64,000 nt of DNA from NCBI GenBank assembly GCA_946699065.1, contig CAMPDV010001467.1, forward strand, positions 45,190 through 109,189. Reading direction: 5' to 3'. A model generated the notes under the pieces. The model was not told where the DNA came from. It saw nothing but the letters and a program-made list of their open reading frames with translations, and did no database searches. The position numbers were made by a program, and so were the translations under genes. The stretch comes from Loxodes magnus (taxonomy: Eukaryota; Ciliophora; Karyorelictea; Loxodida; Loxodidae). How positions within the stretch are numbered: position 1 is the stretch's first letter; each line of letters opens with the position of its first letter. Positions 28,640 through 43,527 of this stretch are shown piece after piece.

Positions 28640-30490
28640 CATACAGAACTAGTGTGACCACAGATGGTCTTACAGGTACCTGTCTTGACGTCCCATAGTC
28701 TCACCGTCTAATCTACACTTCCCGATACGATGAACTCTGAATTACTGGATATAGCCACAGCATATACCTAATTAGTGTGACCACTCATGGTCTTACAGGT
28801 ACCTGTCTTGACGTCCCATAGTCTCACCGTCTAATCTACACTTCCCGATACGATGAACTCTGAATTACTGGATATAGCCACAGAACATACATAATTTGTG
28901 TGACCACTCATGGTCTTACAGGTACCTGTCTTGACGTCCCATAGTCTCACCGTCGAATCTACACTTCCCGATACGATGAACTCTGAATTACTGGATATAG
29001 CCACAGATCATACCTAATAAGTGTGACCACTCATGGTCTTACAGGTACCTGTCTTGACGTCCCATAGTCTCACCGTCTAATCTACACTTCCCGATACGAT
29101 GAACTCTGAATCACTGGATATAGCCAAAGATCATACAGAACTAGTGTGACCACAGATGGTCTTACAGGTACCTGTCTTGACGTCCCATAGTCTCACCGTC
29201 TAATCTACACTTCCCGATACGATGAACTCTGAATTACTGGATATAGCCACAGCATATACCTAATTAGTGTGACCACTCATGGTCTTACAGGTACCTGTCT
29301 TGACGTCCCATAGTCTCACCGTCTAATCTACACTTCCCGATACGATGAACTCTGAATTACTGGATATAGCCACAGCATATACCTAATTAGTGTGACCACT
29401 CATGGTCTTACAGGTACCTGTCTTGACGTCCCATAGTCTCACCGTCTAATCATAACTTCCCGATACGATGAACTCTGAATTACTGGATATAGCCACAGCA
29501 TATACCTAATTAGTGTGACCACTCATGGTCTTACAGGTACCTGTCTTGACGTCCCATAGTCTCACCGTATTATCTCTACTTCCCGATACGATGAACTCTG
29601 AATTACTGGATATAGCCAAAGATCATACAGAACTAGTGTGACCACAGATGGTCTTACAGGTACCTGTCTTGACGTCCCATAGTCTCACCGTCTAATCTAC
29701 ACTTCCCGATACGATGAACTCTGAATTACTGGATATAGCCACAGCATATACCTAATTAGTGTGACCACTCATGGTCTTACAGGTACCTGTCTTGACGTCC
29801 CATAGTCTCACCGTCTAATCTACACTTCCCGATACGATGAACTCTGAATTACTGGATATAGCCACAGAACATACATAATTTGTGTGACCACTCATGGTCT
29901 TACAGGTACCTGTCTTGACGTCCCATAGTCTCACCGTCGAATCTACACTTCCCGATACGATGAACTCTGAATTACTGGATATAGCCACAGATCATACCTA
30001 ATAAGTGTGACCACTCATGGTCTTACAGGTACCTGTCTTGACGTCCCATAGTCTCACCGTCTAATCTACACTTCCCGATACGATGAACTCTGAATCACTG
30101 GATATAGCCAAAGATCATACAGAACTAGTGTGACCACAGATGGTCTTACAGGTACCTGTCTTGACGTCCCATAGTCTCACCGTCTAATCTACACTTCCCG
30201 ATACGATGAACTCTGAATTACTGGATATAGCCACAGCATATACCTAATTAGTGTGACCACTCATGGTCTTACAGGTACCTGTCTTGACGTCCCATAGTCT
30301 CACCGTCTAATCTACACTTCCCGATACGATGAACTCTGAATTACTGGATATAGCCACAGCATATACCTAATTAGTGTGACCACTCATGGTCTTACAGGTA
30401 CCTGTCTTGACGTCCCATAGTCTCACCGTATTATCTCTACTTCCCGATACGATGAACTCTGAATTACTGGATATAGCCAAAGATCATACA
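28640..30490. repeat. 8-unit higher-order repeat (984 bp)
   Basis: The aacatacataat linker at 28884 and 29868 and the surrounding eight-unit order recur at 984 bp. The second copy lacks one Tyr/TAG unit. Confidence 0.65.
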
Positions 30491-32340
30491 GAACTAGTGT
30501 GACCACAGATGGTCTTACAGGTACCTGTCTTGACGTCCCATAGTCTCACCGTCTAATCTACACTTCCCGATACGATGAACTCTGAATTACTGGATATAGC
30601 CACAGCATATACCTAATTAGTGTGACCACTCATGGTCTTACAGGTACCTGTCTTGACGTCCCATAGTCTCACCGTCTAATCTACACTTCCCGATACGATG
30701 AACTCTGAATTACTGGATATAGCCAAAGATCATACAGAACTAGTGTGACCACAGATGGTCTTACAGGTACCTGTCTTGACGTCCCATAGTCTCACCGTCT
30801 AATCTACACTTCCCGATACGATGAACTCTGAATTACTGGATATAGCCACAGCATATACCTAATTAGTGTGACCACTCATGGTCTTACAGGTACCTGTCTT
30901 GACGTCCCATAGTCTCACCGTCTAATCTACACTTCCCGATACGATGAACTCTGAATTACTGGATATAGCCACAGAACATACATAATTTGTGTGACCACTC
31001 ATGGTCTTACAGGTACCTGTCTTGACGTCCCATAGTCTCACCGTCTAATCTACACTTCCCGATACGATGAACTCTGAATTACTGGATATAGCCACAGCAT
31101 ATACCTAATTAGTGTGACCACTCATGGTCTTACAGGTACCTGTCTTGACGTCCCATAGTCTCACCGTCTAATCTACACTTCCCGATACGATGAACTCTGA
31201 ATTACTGGATATAGCCAAAGATCATACAGAACTAGTGTGACCACAGATGGTCTTACAGGTACCTGTCTTGACGTCCCATAGTCTCACCGTCTAATCTACA
31301 CTTCCCGATACGATGAACTCTGAATTACTGGATATAGCCACAGCATATACCTAATTAGTGTGACCACTCATGGTCTTACAGGTACCTGTCTTGACGTCCC
31401 ATAGTCTCACCGTCTAATCTACACTTCCCGATACGATGAACTCTGAATTACTGGATATAGCCACAGCATATACCTAATTAGTGTGACCACTCATGGTCTT
31501 ACAGGAACCTGTCTTGACGTCCCATAGTCTCACCGTATTATCTCTACTTCCCGATACGATGAACTCTGAATTACTGGATATAGCCAAAGATCATACAGAA
31601 CTAGTGTGACCACAGATGGTCTTACAGGTACCTGTCTTGACGTCCCATAGTCTCACCGTCTAATCTACACTTCCCGATACGATGAACTCTGAATTACTGG
31701 ATATAGCCACAGCATATACCTAATTAGTGTGACCACTCATGGTCTTACAGGTACCTGTCTTGACGTCCCATAGTCTCACCGTCTAATCTACACTTCCCGA
31801 TACGATGAACTCTGAATTACTGGATATAGCCAAAGATCATACAGAACTAGTGTGACCACAGATGGTCTTACAGGTACCTGTCTTGACGTCCCATAGTCTC
31901 ACCGTCTAATCTACACTTCCCGATACGATGAACTCTGAATTACTGGATATAGCCACAGCATATACCTAATTAGTGTGACCACTCATGGTCTTACAGGTAC
32001 CTGTCTTGACGTCCCATAGTCTCACCGTCTAATCTACACTTCCCGATACGATGAACTCTGAATTACTGGATATAGCCACAGAACATACATAATTTGTGTG
32101 ACCACTCATGGTCTTACAGGTACCTGTCTTGACGTCCCATAGTCTCACCGTCTAATCTACACTTCCCGATACGATGAACTCTGAATTACTGGATATAGCC
32201 ACAGCATATACCTAATTAGTGTGACCACTCATGGTCTTACAGGTACCTGTCTTGACGTCCCATAGTCTCACCGTCTAATCTACACTTCCCGATACGATGA
32301 ACTCTGAATTACTGGATATAGCCAAAGATCATACATAACT
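30490..32340. repeat. 9-unit higher-order repeat (1107 bp)
   Basis: The aacatacataat linkers at 30975 and 32082 are 9 x 123 bp apart, within a matching order of acagatgg, Val/TAG and Arg/Asn units. A private core change in the palindrome (31506) marks one copy. Confidence 0.6.
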
Positions 32341-33930
32341 AGTGTGACCACAGATGGTCTTACAGGTACCTGTCTTGACGTCCCATAGTCTCACCGTCGA
32401 ATCTACACTTCCCGATACGATGAACTCTGAATTACTGGATATAGCCACAGCATATACCTAATTAGTGTGACCACTCATGGTCTTACAGGTACCTGTCTTG
32501 ACGTCCCATAGTCTCACCGTCGAATCTACACTTCCCGATACGATGAACTCTGAATTAATGGATATAGCCACAGATCATACCTAATTTGTGTGACCACTCA
32601 TGGTCTTACAGGTACCTGTCTTGACGTCCCATAGTCTCACCGTCGAATCTCTACTTCCCGATACGATGAACTCTGAATTACTGGATATAGCCAAAGATCA
32701 TACAGAACTAGTGTGACCACAGATGGTCTTACAGGTACCTGTCTTGACGTCCCATAGTCTCACCGTCTAATCTACACTTCCCGATACGATGAACTCTGAA
32801 TTACTGGATATAGCCACAGCATATACCTAATTAGTGTGACCACTCATGGTCTTACAGGTACCTGTCTTGACGTCCCATAGTCTCACCGTATTATCTCTAC
32901 TTCCCGATACGATGAACTCTGAATTACTGGATATAGCCACAGCATATACCTAATTAGTGTGACCACTCATGGTCTTACAGGTACCTGTCTTGACGTCCCA
33001 TAGTCTCACCGTCGAATCTACACTTCCCGATACGATGAACTCTGAATTAATGGATATAGCCACAGATCATACCTAATTTGTGTGACCACTCATGGTCTTA
33101 CAGGTACCTGTCTTGACGTCCCATAGTCTCACCGTCGAATCTCTACTTCCCGATACGATGAACTCTGAATTACTGGATATAGCCAAAGATCATACAGAAC
33201 TAGTGTGACCACAGATGGTCTTACAGGTACCTGTCTTGACGTCCCATAGTCTCACCGTCTAATCTACACTTCCCGATACGATGAACTCTGAATTACTGGA
33301 TATAGCCACAGCATATACCTAATTAGTGTGACCACTCATGGTCTTACAGGTACCTGTCTTGACGTCCCATAGTCTCACCGTATTATCTCTACTTCCCGAT
33401 ACGATGAACTCTGAATTACTGGATATAGCCACAGCATATACCTAATTAGTGTGACCACTCATGGTCTTACAGGTACCTGTCTTGACGTCCCATAGTCTCA
33501 CCGTCGAATCTACACTTCCCGATACGATGAACTCTGAATTAATGGATATAGCCACAGATCATACCTAATTTGTGTGACCACTCATGGTCTTACAGGTACC
33601 TGTCTTGACGTCCCATAGTCTCACCGTCGAATCTCTACTTCCCGATACGATGAACTCTGAATTACTGGATATAGCCAAAGATCATACAGAACTAGTGTGA
33701 CCACAGATGGTCTTACAGGTACCTGTCTTGACGTCCCATAGTCTCACCGTCTAATCTACACTTCCCGATACGATGAACTCTGAATTACTGGATATAGCCA
33801 CAGCATATACCTAATTAGTGTGACCACTCATGGTCTTACAGGTACCTGTCTTGACGTCCCATAGTCTCACCGTATTATCTCTACTTCCCGATACGATGAA
33901 CTCTGAATTACTGGATATAGCCACAGCATA
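32340..33930. repeat. 4-unit higher-order repeat (492 bp), about three copies
   Basis: The rare Arg23/Ser25 unit (cgaatctctac) occurs at 32640, 33132 and 33624, exactly 492 bp apart. Each is preceded by an acagatgg unit, an Arg/Asn unit (missing from the first copy) and a Ser13 to Ile unit (attaatgg). One isolated copy lies at about 28150-28640, 33 units upstream. Confidence 0.75.
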
Positions 33931-35160
33931 TACCTAATTAGTGTGACCACTCATGGTCTTACAGGTACCTGTCTTGACGTCCCATAGTCTCACCGTATTA
34001 TCTCTACTTCCCGATACGATGAACTCTGAATTACTGGATATAGCCACAGCATATACCTAATTAGTGTGACCACTCATGGTCTTACAGGTACCTGTCTTGA
34101 CGTCCCATAGTCTCACCGTCTAATCTACACTTCCCGATACGATGAACTCTGAATTACTGGATATAGCCACAGCATATACCTAATTAGTGTGACCACTCAT
34201 GGTCTTACAGGTACCTGTCTTGACGTCCCATAGTCTCACCGTCTAATCTACACTTCCCGATACGATGAACTCTGAATCACTGGATATAGCCAAAGATCAT
34301 ACAGAACTAGTGTGACCACAGATGGTCTTACAGGTACCTGTCTTGACGTCCCATAGTCTCACCGTCTAATCTACACTTCCCGATACGATGAACTCTGAAT
34401 TACTGGATATAGCCACAGCATATACCTAATTAGTGTGACCACTCATGGTCTTACAGGTACCTGTCTTGACGTCCCATAGTCTCACCGTCGAATCTACACT
34501 TCCCGATACGATGAACTCTGAATTAATGGATATAGCCAAAGATCATACATAATTAGTGTGACCACTCATGGTCTTACAGGTACCTGTCTTGACGTCCCAT
34601 AGTCTCACCGTCTAATCTACACTTCCCGATACGATGAACTCTGAATTACTGGATATAGCCACAGCATATACCTAATTAGTGTGACCACTCATGGTCTTAC
34701 AGGTACCTGTCTTGACGTCCCATAGTCTCACCGTCTAATCTACACTTCCCGATACGATGAACTCTGAATTACTGGATATAGCCACAGCATATACCTAATT
34801 AGTGTGACCACTCATGGTCTTACAGGTACCTGTCTTGACGTCCCATAGTCTCACCGTCTAATCATAACTTCCCGATACGATGAACTCTGAATTACTGGAT
34901 ATAGCCAAAGATCATACATAATTTGTGTGACCACTCATGGTCTTACAGGTACCTGTCTTGACGTCCCATAGTCTCACCGTCTAATCTACACTTCCCGATA
35001 CGATGAACTCTGAATTACTGGATATAGCCAAAGATCATACAGAACTAGTGTGACCACAGATGGTCTTACAGGTACCTGTCTTGACGTCCCATAGTCTCAC
35101 CGTCTAATCATAACTTCCCGATACGATGAACTCTGAATTACTGGATATAGCCACAGATCA

Positions 35161-35286
<126 letters not shown>

Positions 35287-36629
35287 CTAATTAGTGTGAC
35301 CACTCATGGTCTTACAGGTACCTGTCTTGACGTCCCATAGTCTCACCGTCTAATCTACACTTCCCGATACGATGAACTCTGAATTACTGGATATAGCCAC
35401 AGCATATACCTAATTAGTGTGACCACTCATGGTCTTACAGGTACCTGTCTTGACGTCCCATAGTCTCACCGTCTAATCATAACTTCCCGATACGATGAAC
35501 TCTGAATTACTGGATATAGCCACAGCATATACCTAATTAGTGTGACCACTCATGGTCTTACAGGTACCTGTCTTGACGTCCCATAGTCTCACCGTCTAAT
35601 CTACACTTCCCGATACGATGAACTCTGAATTACTGGATATAGCCACAGCATATACCTAATTAGTGTGACCACTCATGGTCTTACAGGTACCTGTCTTGAC
35701 GTCCCATAGTCTCACCGTCTAATCTACACTTCCCGATACGATGAACTCTGAATTACTGGATATAGCCACAGATCATACCTAATTTGTGTGACCACTCATG
35801 GTCTTACAGGTACCTGTCTTGACGTCCCATAGTCTCACCGTCTAATCATAACTTCCCGATACGATGAACTCTGAATTACTGGATATAGCCACAGATCATA
35901 CATAATTAGTGTGACCACTCATGGTCTTACAGGTACCTGTCTTGACGTCCCATAGTCTCACCGTATTATCTCTACTTCCCGATACGATGAACTCTGAATT
36001 ACTGGATATAGCCACAGCATATACCTAATTAGTGTGACCACTCATGGTCTTACAGGTACCTGTCTTGACGTCCCATAGTCTCACCGTCTAATCTACACTT
36101 CCCGATACGATGAACTCTGAATTACTGGATATAGCCACAGCATATACCTAATAAGTGTGACCACTCATGGTCTTACAGGTACCTGTCTTGACGTCCCATA
36201 GTCTCACCGTCTAATCTACACTTCCCGATACGATGAACTCTGAATCACTGGATATAGCCAAAGATCATACAGAACTAGTGTGACCACAGATGGTCTTACA
36301 GGTACCTGTCTTGACGTCCCATAGTCTCACCGTCTAATCTACACTTCCCGATACGATGAACTCTGAATTACTGGATATAGCCACAGCATATACCTAATTA
36401 GTGTGACCACTCATGGTCTTACAGGTACCTGTCTTGACGTCCCATAGTCTCACCGTCTAATCTACACTTCCCGATACGATGAACTCTGAATTACTGGATA
36501 TAGCCACAGCATATACCTAATTAGTGTGACCACTCATGGTCTTACAGGTACCTGTCTTGACGTCCCATAGTCTCACCGTCTAATCATAACTTCCCGATAC
36601 GATGAACTCTGAATTACTGGATATAGCCA

Positions 36630-39600
36630 CAGATCATACCTAATTAGTGTGACCACTCATGGTCTTACAGGTACCTGTCTTGACGTCCCATAGTCTCACC
36701 GTATTATCTCTACTTCCCGATACGATGAACTCTGAATTACTGGATATAGCCAAAGATCATACAGAACTAGTGTGACCACAGATGGTCTTACAGGTACCTG
36801 TCTTGACGTCCCATAGTCTCACCGTCTAATCTACACTTCCCGATACGATGAACTCTGAATTACTGGATATAGCCACAGCATATACCTAATTAGTGTGACC
36901 ACTCATGGTCTTACAGGTACCTGTCTTGACGTCCCATAGTCTCACCGTCTAATCTACACTTCCCGATACGATGAACTCTGAATTACTGGATATAGCCAAA
37001 GATCATACAGAACTAGTGTGACCACAGATGGTCTTACAGGTACCTGTCTTGACGTCCCATAGTCTCACCGTCTAATCTACACTTCCCGATACGATGAACT
37101 CTGAATTACTGGATATAGCCACAGCATATACCTAATTAGTGTGACCACTCATGGTCTTACAGGTACCTGTCTTGACGTCCCATAGTCTCACCGTCTAATC
37201 TACACTTCCCGATACGATGAACTCTGAATTACTGGATATAGCCACAGAACATACATAATTTGTGTGACTTCTCATGGTCTTACAGGTACCTGTCTTGACG
37301 TCCCATAGTCTCACCGTATTATCTCTACTTCCCGATACGATGAACTCTGAATTACTGGATATAGCCACAGCATATACCTAATTAGTGTGACCACTCATGG
37401 TCTTACAGGTACCTGTCTTGACGTCCCATAGTCTCACCGTCTAATCTACACTTCCCGATACGATGAACTCTGAATTACTGGATATAGCCACAGCATATAC
37501 CTAATAAGTGTGACCACTCATGGTCTTACAGGTACCTGTCTTGACGTCCCATAGTCTCACCGTCTAATCTACACTTCCCGATACGATGAACTCTGAATCA
37601 CTGGATATAGCCAAAGATCATACAGAACTAGTGTGACCACAGATGGTCTTACAGGTACCTGTCTTGACGTCCCATAGTCTCACCGTCTAATCTACACTTC
37701 CCGATACGATGAACTCTGAATTACTGGATATAGCCACAGCATATACCTAATTAGTGTGACCACTCATGGTCTTACAGGTACCTGTCTTGACGTCCCATAG
37801 TCTCACCGTCTAATCTACACTTCCCGATACGATGAACTCTGAATTACTGGATATAGCCACAGCATATACCTAATTAGTGTGACCACTCATGGTCTTACAG
37901 GTACCTGTCTTGACGTCCCATAGTCTCACCGTCTAATCTACACTTCCCGATACGATGAACTCTGAATTACTGGATATAGCCAAAGATCATACATAATTTG
38001 TGTGACCACTCATGGTCTTACAGGTACCTGTCTTGACGTCCCATAGTCTCACCGTCTAATCTACACTTCCCGATACGATGAACTCTGAATTACTGGATAT
38101 AGCCAAAGATCATACAGAACTAGTGTGACCACAGATGGTCTTACAGGTACCTGTCTTGACGTCCCATAGTCTCACCGTCTAATCATAACTTCCCGATACG
38201 ATGAACTCTGAATTACTGGATATAGCCACAGCATATACCTAATTAGTGTGACCACTCATGGTCTTACAGGTACCTGTCTTGACGTCCCATAGTCTCACCG
38301 TCTAATCATAACTTCCCGATACGATGAACTCTGAATTACTGGATATAGCCACAGATCATACCTAATTAGTGTGACCACTCATGGTCTTACAGGTACCTGT
38401 CTTGACGTCCCATAGTCTCACCGTATTATCTCTACTTCCCGATACGATGAACTCTGAATTACTGGATATAGCCAAAGATCATACAGAACTAGTGTGACCA
38501 CAGATGGTCTTACAGGTACCTGTCTTGACGTCCCATAGTCTCACCGTCTAATCTACACTTCCCGATACGATGAACTCTGAATTACTGGATATAGCCACAG
38601 CATATACCTAATTAGTGTGACCACTCATGGTCTTACAGGTACCTGTCTTGACGTCCCATAGTCTCACCGTCTAATCTACACTTCCCGATACGATGAACTC
38701 TGAATTACTGGATATAGCCAAAGATCATACAGAACTAGTGTGACCACAGATGGTCTTACAGGTACCTGTCTTGACGTCCCATAGTCTCACCGTCTAATCT
38801 ACACTTCCCGATACGATGAACTCTGAATTACTGGATATAGCCACAGCATATACCTAATTAGTGTGACCACTCATGGTCTTACAGGTACCTGTCTTGACGT
38901 CCCATAGTCTCACCGTCTAATCTACACTTCCCGATACGATGAACTCTGAATTACTGGATATAGCCACAGAACATACATAATTTGTGTGACTTCTCATGGT
39001 CTTACAGGTACCTGTCTTGACGTCCCATAGTCTCACCGTATTATCTCTACTTCCCGATACGATGAACTCTGAATTACTGGATATAGCCACAGCATATACC
39101 TAATTAGTGTGACCACTCATGGTCTTACAGGTACCTGTCTTGACGTCCCATAGTCTCACCGTCTAATCTACACTTCCCGATACGATGAACTCTGAATTAC
39201 TGGATATAGCCACAGCATATACCTAATAAGTGTGACCACTCATGGTCTTACAGGTACCTGTCTTGACGTCCCATAGTCTCACCGTCTAATCTACACTTCC
39301 CGATACGATGAACTCTGAATCACTGGATATAGCCAAAGATCATACAGAACTAGTGTGACCACAGATGGTCTTACAGGTACCTGTCTTGACGTCCCATAGT
39401 CTCACCGTCTAATCTACACTTCCCGATACGATGAACTCTGAATTACTGGATATAGCCACAGCATATACCTAATTAGTGTGACCACTCATGGTCTTACAGG
39501 TACCTGTCTTGACGTCCCATAGTCTCACCGTCTAATCTACACTTCCCGATACGATGAACTCTGAATTACTGGATATAGCCACAGCATATACCTAATTAGT

Positions 39601-42070
39601 GTGACCACTCATGGTCTTACAGGTACCTGTCTTGACGTCCCATAGTCTCACCGTCTAATCATAACTTCCCGATACGATGAACTCTGAATTACTGGATATA
39701 GCCAAAGATCATACATAATTTGTGTGACCACTCATGGTCTTACAGGTACCTGTCTTGACGTCCCATAGTCTCACCGTCTAATCTACACTTCCCGATACGA
39801 TGAACTCTGAATTACTGGATATAGCCAAAGATCATACAGAACTAGTGTGACCACAGATGGTCTTACAGGTACCTGTCTTGACGTCCCATAGTCTCACCGT
39901 CTAATCTACACTTCCCGATACGATGAACTCTGAATTACTGGATATAGCCACAGCATATACCTAATTAGTGTGACCACTCATGGTCTTACAGGTACCTGTC
40001 TTGACGTCCCATAGTCTCACCGTCTAATCATAACTTCCCGATACGATGAACTCTGAATTACTGGATATAGCCACAGATCATACCTAATTAGTGTGACCAC
40101 TCATGGTCTTACAGGTACCTGTCTTGACGTCCCATAGTCTCACCGTATTATCTCTACTTCCCGATACGATGAACTCTGAATTACTGGATATAGCCAAAGA
40201 TCATACAGAACTAGTGTGACCACAGATGGTCTTACAGGTACCTGTCTTGACGTCCCATAGTCTCACCGTCTAATCTACACTTCCCGATACGATGAACTCT
40301 GAATTACTGGATATAGCCACAGCATATACCTAATTAGTGTGACCACTCATGGTCTTACAGGTACCTGTCTTGACGTCCCATAGTCTCACCGTCTAATCTA
40401 CACTTCCCGATACGATGAACTCTGAATTACTGGATATAGCCAAAGATCATACAGAACTAGTGTGACCACAGATGGTCTTACAGGTACCTGTCTTGACGTC
40501 CCATAGTCTCACCGTCTAATCTACACTTCCCGATACGATGAACTCTGAATTACTGGATATAGCCACAGCATATACCTAATTAGTGTGACCACTCATGGTC
40601 TTACAGGTACCTGTCTTGACGTCCCATAGTCTCACCGTCTAATCTACACTTCCCGATACGATGAACTCTGAATTACTGGATATAGCCACAGAACATACAT
40701 AATTTGTGTGACTTCTCATGGTCTTACAGGTACCTGTCTTGACGTCCCATAGTCTCACCGTATTATCTCTACTTCCCGATACGATGAACTCTGAATTACT
40801 GGATATAGCCACAGCATATACCTAATTAGTGTGACCACTCATGGTCTTACAGGTACCTGTCTTGACGTCCCATAGTCTCACCGTCTAATCTACACTTCCC
40901 GATACGATGAACTCTGAATTACTGGATATAGCCACAGCATATACCTAATAAGTGTGACCACTCATGGTCTTACAGGTACCTGTCTTGACGTCCCATAGTC
41001 TCACCGTCTAATCTACACTTCCCGATACGATGAACTCTGAATCACTGGATATAGCCAAAGATCATACAGAACTAGTGTGACCACAGATGGTCTTACAGGT
41101 ACCTGTCTTGACGTCCCATAGTCTCACCGTCTAATCATAACTTCCCGATACGATGAACTCTGAATTACTGGATATAGCCACAGCATATACCTAATTAGTG
41201 TGACCACTCATGGTCTTACAGGTACCTGTCTTGACGTCCCATAGTCTCACCGTCTAATCTACACTTCCCGATACGATGAACTCTGAATTACTGGATATAG
41301 CCACAGCATATACCTAATTAGTGTGACCACTCATGGTCTTACAGGTACCTGTCTTGACGTCCCATAGTCTCACCGTCTAATCATAACTTCCCGATACGAT
41401 GAACTCTGAATTACTGGATATAGCCACAGATCATACCTAATTAGTGTGACCACTCATGGTCTTACAGGTACCTGTCTTGACGTCCCATAGTCTCACCGTA
41501 TTATCTCTACTTCCCGATACGATGAACTCTGAATTACTGGATATAGCCAAAGATCATACAGAACTAGTGTGACCACAGATGGTCTTACAGGTACCTGTCT
41601 TGACGTCCCATAGTCTCACCGTCTAATCTACACTTCCCGATACGATGAACTCTGAATTACTGGATATAGCCACAGCATATACCTAATTAGTGTGACCACT
41701 CATGGTCTTACAGGTACCTGTCTTGACGTCCCATAGTCTCACCGTCTAATCTACACTTCCCGATACGATGAACTCTGAATTACTGGATATAGCCAAAGAT
41801 CATACAGAACTAGTGTGACCACAGATGGTCTTACAGGTACCTGTCTTGACGTCCCATAGTCTCACCGTCTAATCTACACTTCCCGATACGATGAACTCTG
41901 AATTACTGGATATAGCCACAGCATATACCTAATTAGTGTGACCACTCATGGTCTTACAGGTACCTGTCTTGACGTCCCATAGTCTCACCGTCTAATCTAC
42001 ACTTCCCGATACGATGAACTCTGAATTACTGGATATAGCCACAGAACATACATAATTTGTGTGACTTCTC
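36630..42070. repeat. 14-unit higher-order repeat (1722 bp), three-plus copies
   Basis: The private marker gacttctc (G1S, S41R in the blade junction) occurs at 37269, 38991 and 40713, exactly 1722 bp apart, and again at 42066, 11 units later because three units are missing. The order of the other unit types repeats with it. Confidence 0.8.
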
Positions 42071-43401
42071 ATGGTCTTACAGGTACCTGTCTTGACGTCC
42101 CATAGTCTCACCGTCTAATCTACACTTCCCGATACGATGAACTCTGAATTACTGGATATAGCCACAGCATATACCTAATTAGTGTGACCACTCATGGTCT
42201 TACAGGTACCTGTCTTGACGTCCCATAGTCTCACCGTCTAATCATAACTTCCCGATACGATGAACTCTGAATTACTGGATATAGCCACAGCATATACCTA
42301 ATTAGTGTGACCACTCATGGTCTTACAGGTACCTGTCTTGACGTCCCATAGTCTCACCGTCTAATCTACACTTCCCGATACGATGAACTCTGAATTACTG
42401 GATATAGCCACAGCATATACCTAATTAGTGTGACCACTCATGGTCTTACAGGTACCTGTCTTGACGTCCCATAGTCTCACCGTATTATCTCTACTTCCCG
42501 ATACGATGAACTCTGAATTACTGGATATAGCCACAGCATATACCTAATTAGTGTGACCACTCATGGTCTTACAGGTACCTGTCTTGACGTCCCATAGTCT
42601 CACCGTCTAATCTACACTTCCCGATACGATGAACTCTGAATTACTGGATATAGCCAAAGATCATACCTAATTAGTGTGACCACTCATGGTCTTACAGGTA
42701 CCTGTCTTGACGTCCCATAGTCTCACCGTCTAATCATAACTTCCCGATACGATGAACTCTGAATTACTGGATATAGCCACAGCATATACCTAATTAGTGT
42801 GACCACTCATGGTCTTACAGGTACCTGTCTTGACGTCCCATAGTCTCACCGTCTAATCTACACTTCCCGATACGATGAACTCTGAATTACTGGATATAGC
42901 CACAGCATATACCTAATTAGTGTGACCACTCATGGTCTTACAGGTACCTGTCTTGACGTCCCATAGTCTCACCGTCGAATCTACACTTCCCGATACGATG
43001 AACTCTGAATTACTGGATATAGCCACAGATCATACCTAATTAGTGTGACCACTCATGGTCTTACAGGTACCTGTCTTGACGTCCCATAGTCTCACCGTCG
43101 AATCTACACTTCCCGATACGATGAACTCTGAATTACTGGATATAGCCACAGATCATACCTAATTTGTGTGACCACTCATGGTCTTACAGGTACCTGTCTT
43201 GACGTCCCATAGTCTCACCGTCTAATCTACACTTCCCGATACGATGAACTCTGAATTACTGGATATAGCCAAAGATCATACAGAACTAGTGTGACCACAG
43301 ATGGTCTTACAGGTACCTGTCTTGACGTCCCATAGTCTCACCGTCTAATCATAACTTCCCGATACGATGAACTCTGAATTACTGGATATAGCCACAGATC
43401 A

Positions 43402-43527
<126 letters not shown>

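Noticed and set aside
36630-42070. The 14-unit period as two seven-blade propellers under selection
   Set aside because: The 7- and 14-unit periods are suggestive, but periods of 3, 4, 6, 8, 9, 10, 11, 20 and 28 units also occur, so no preference can be claimed without counting.
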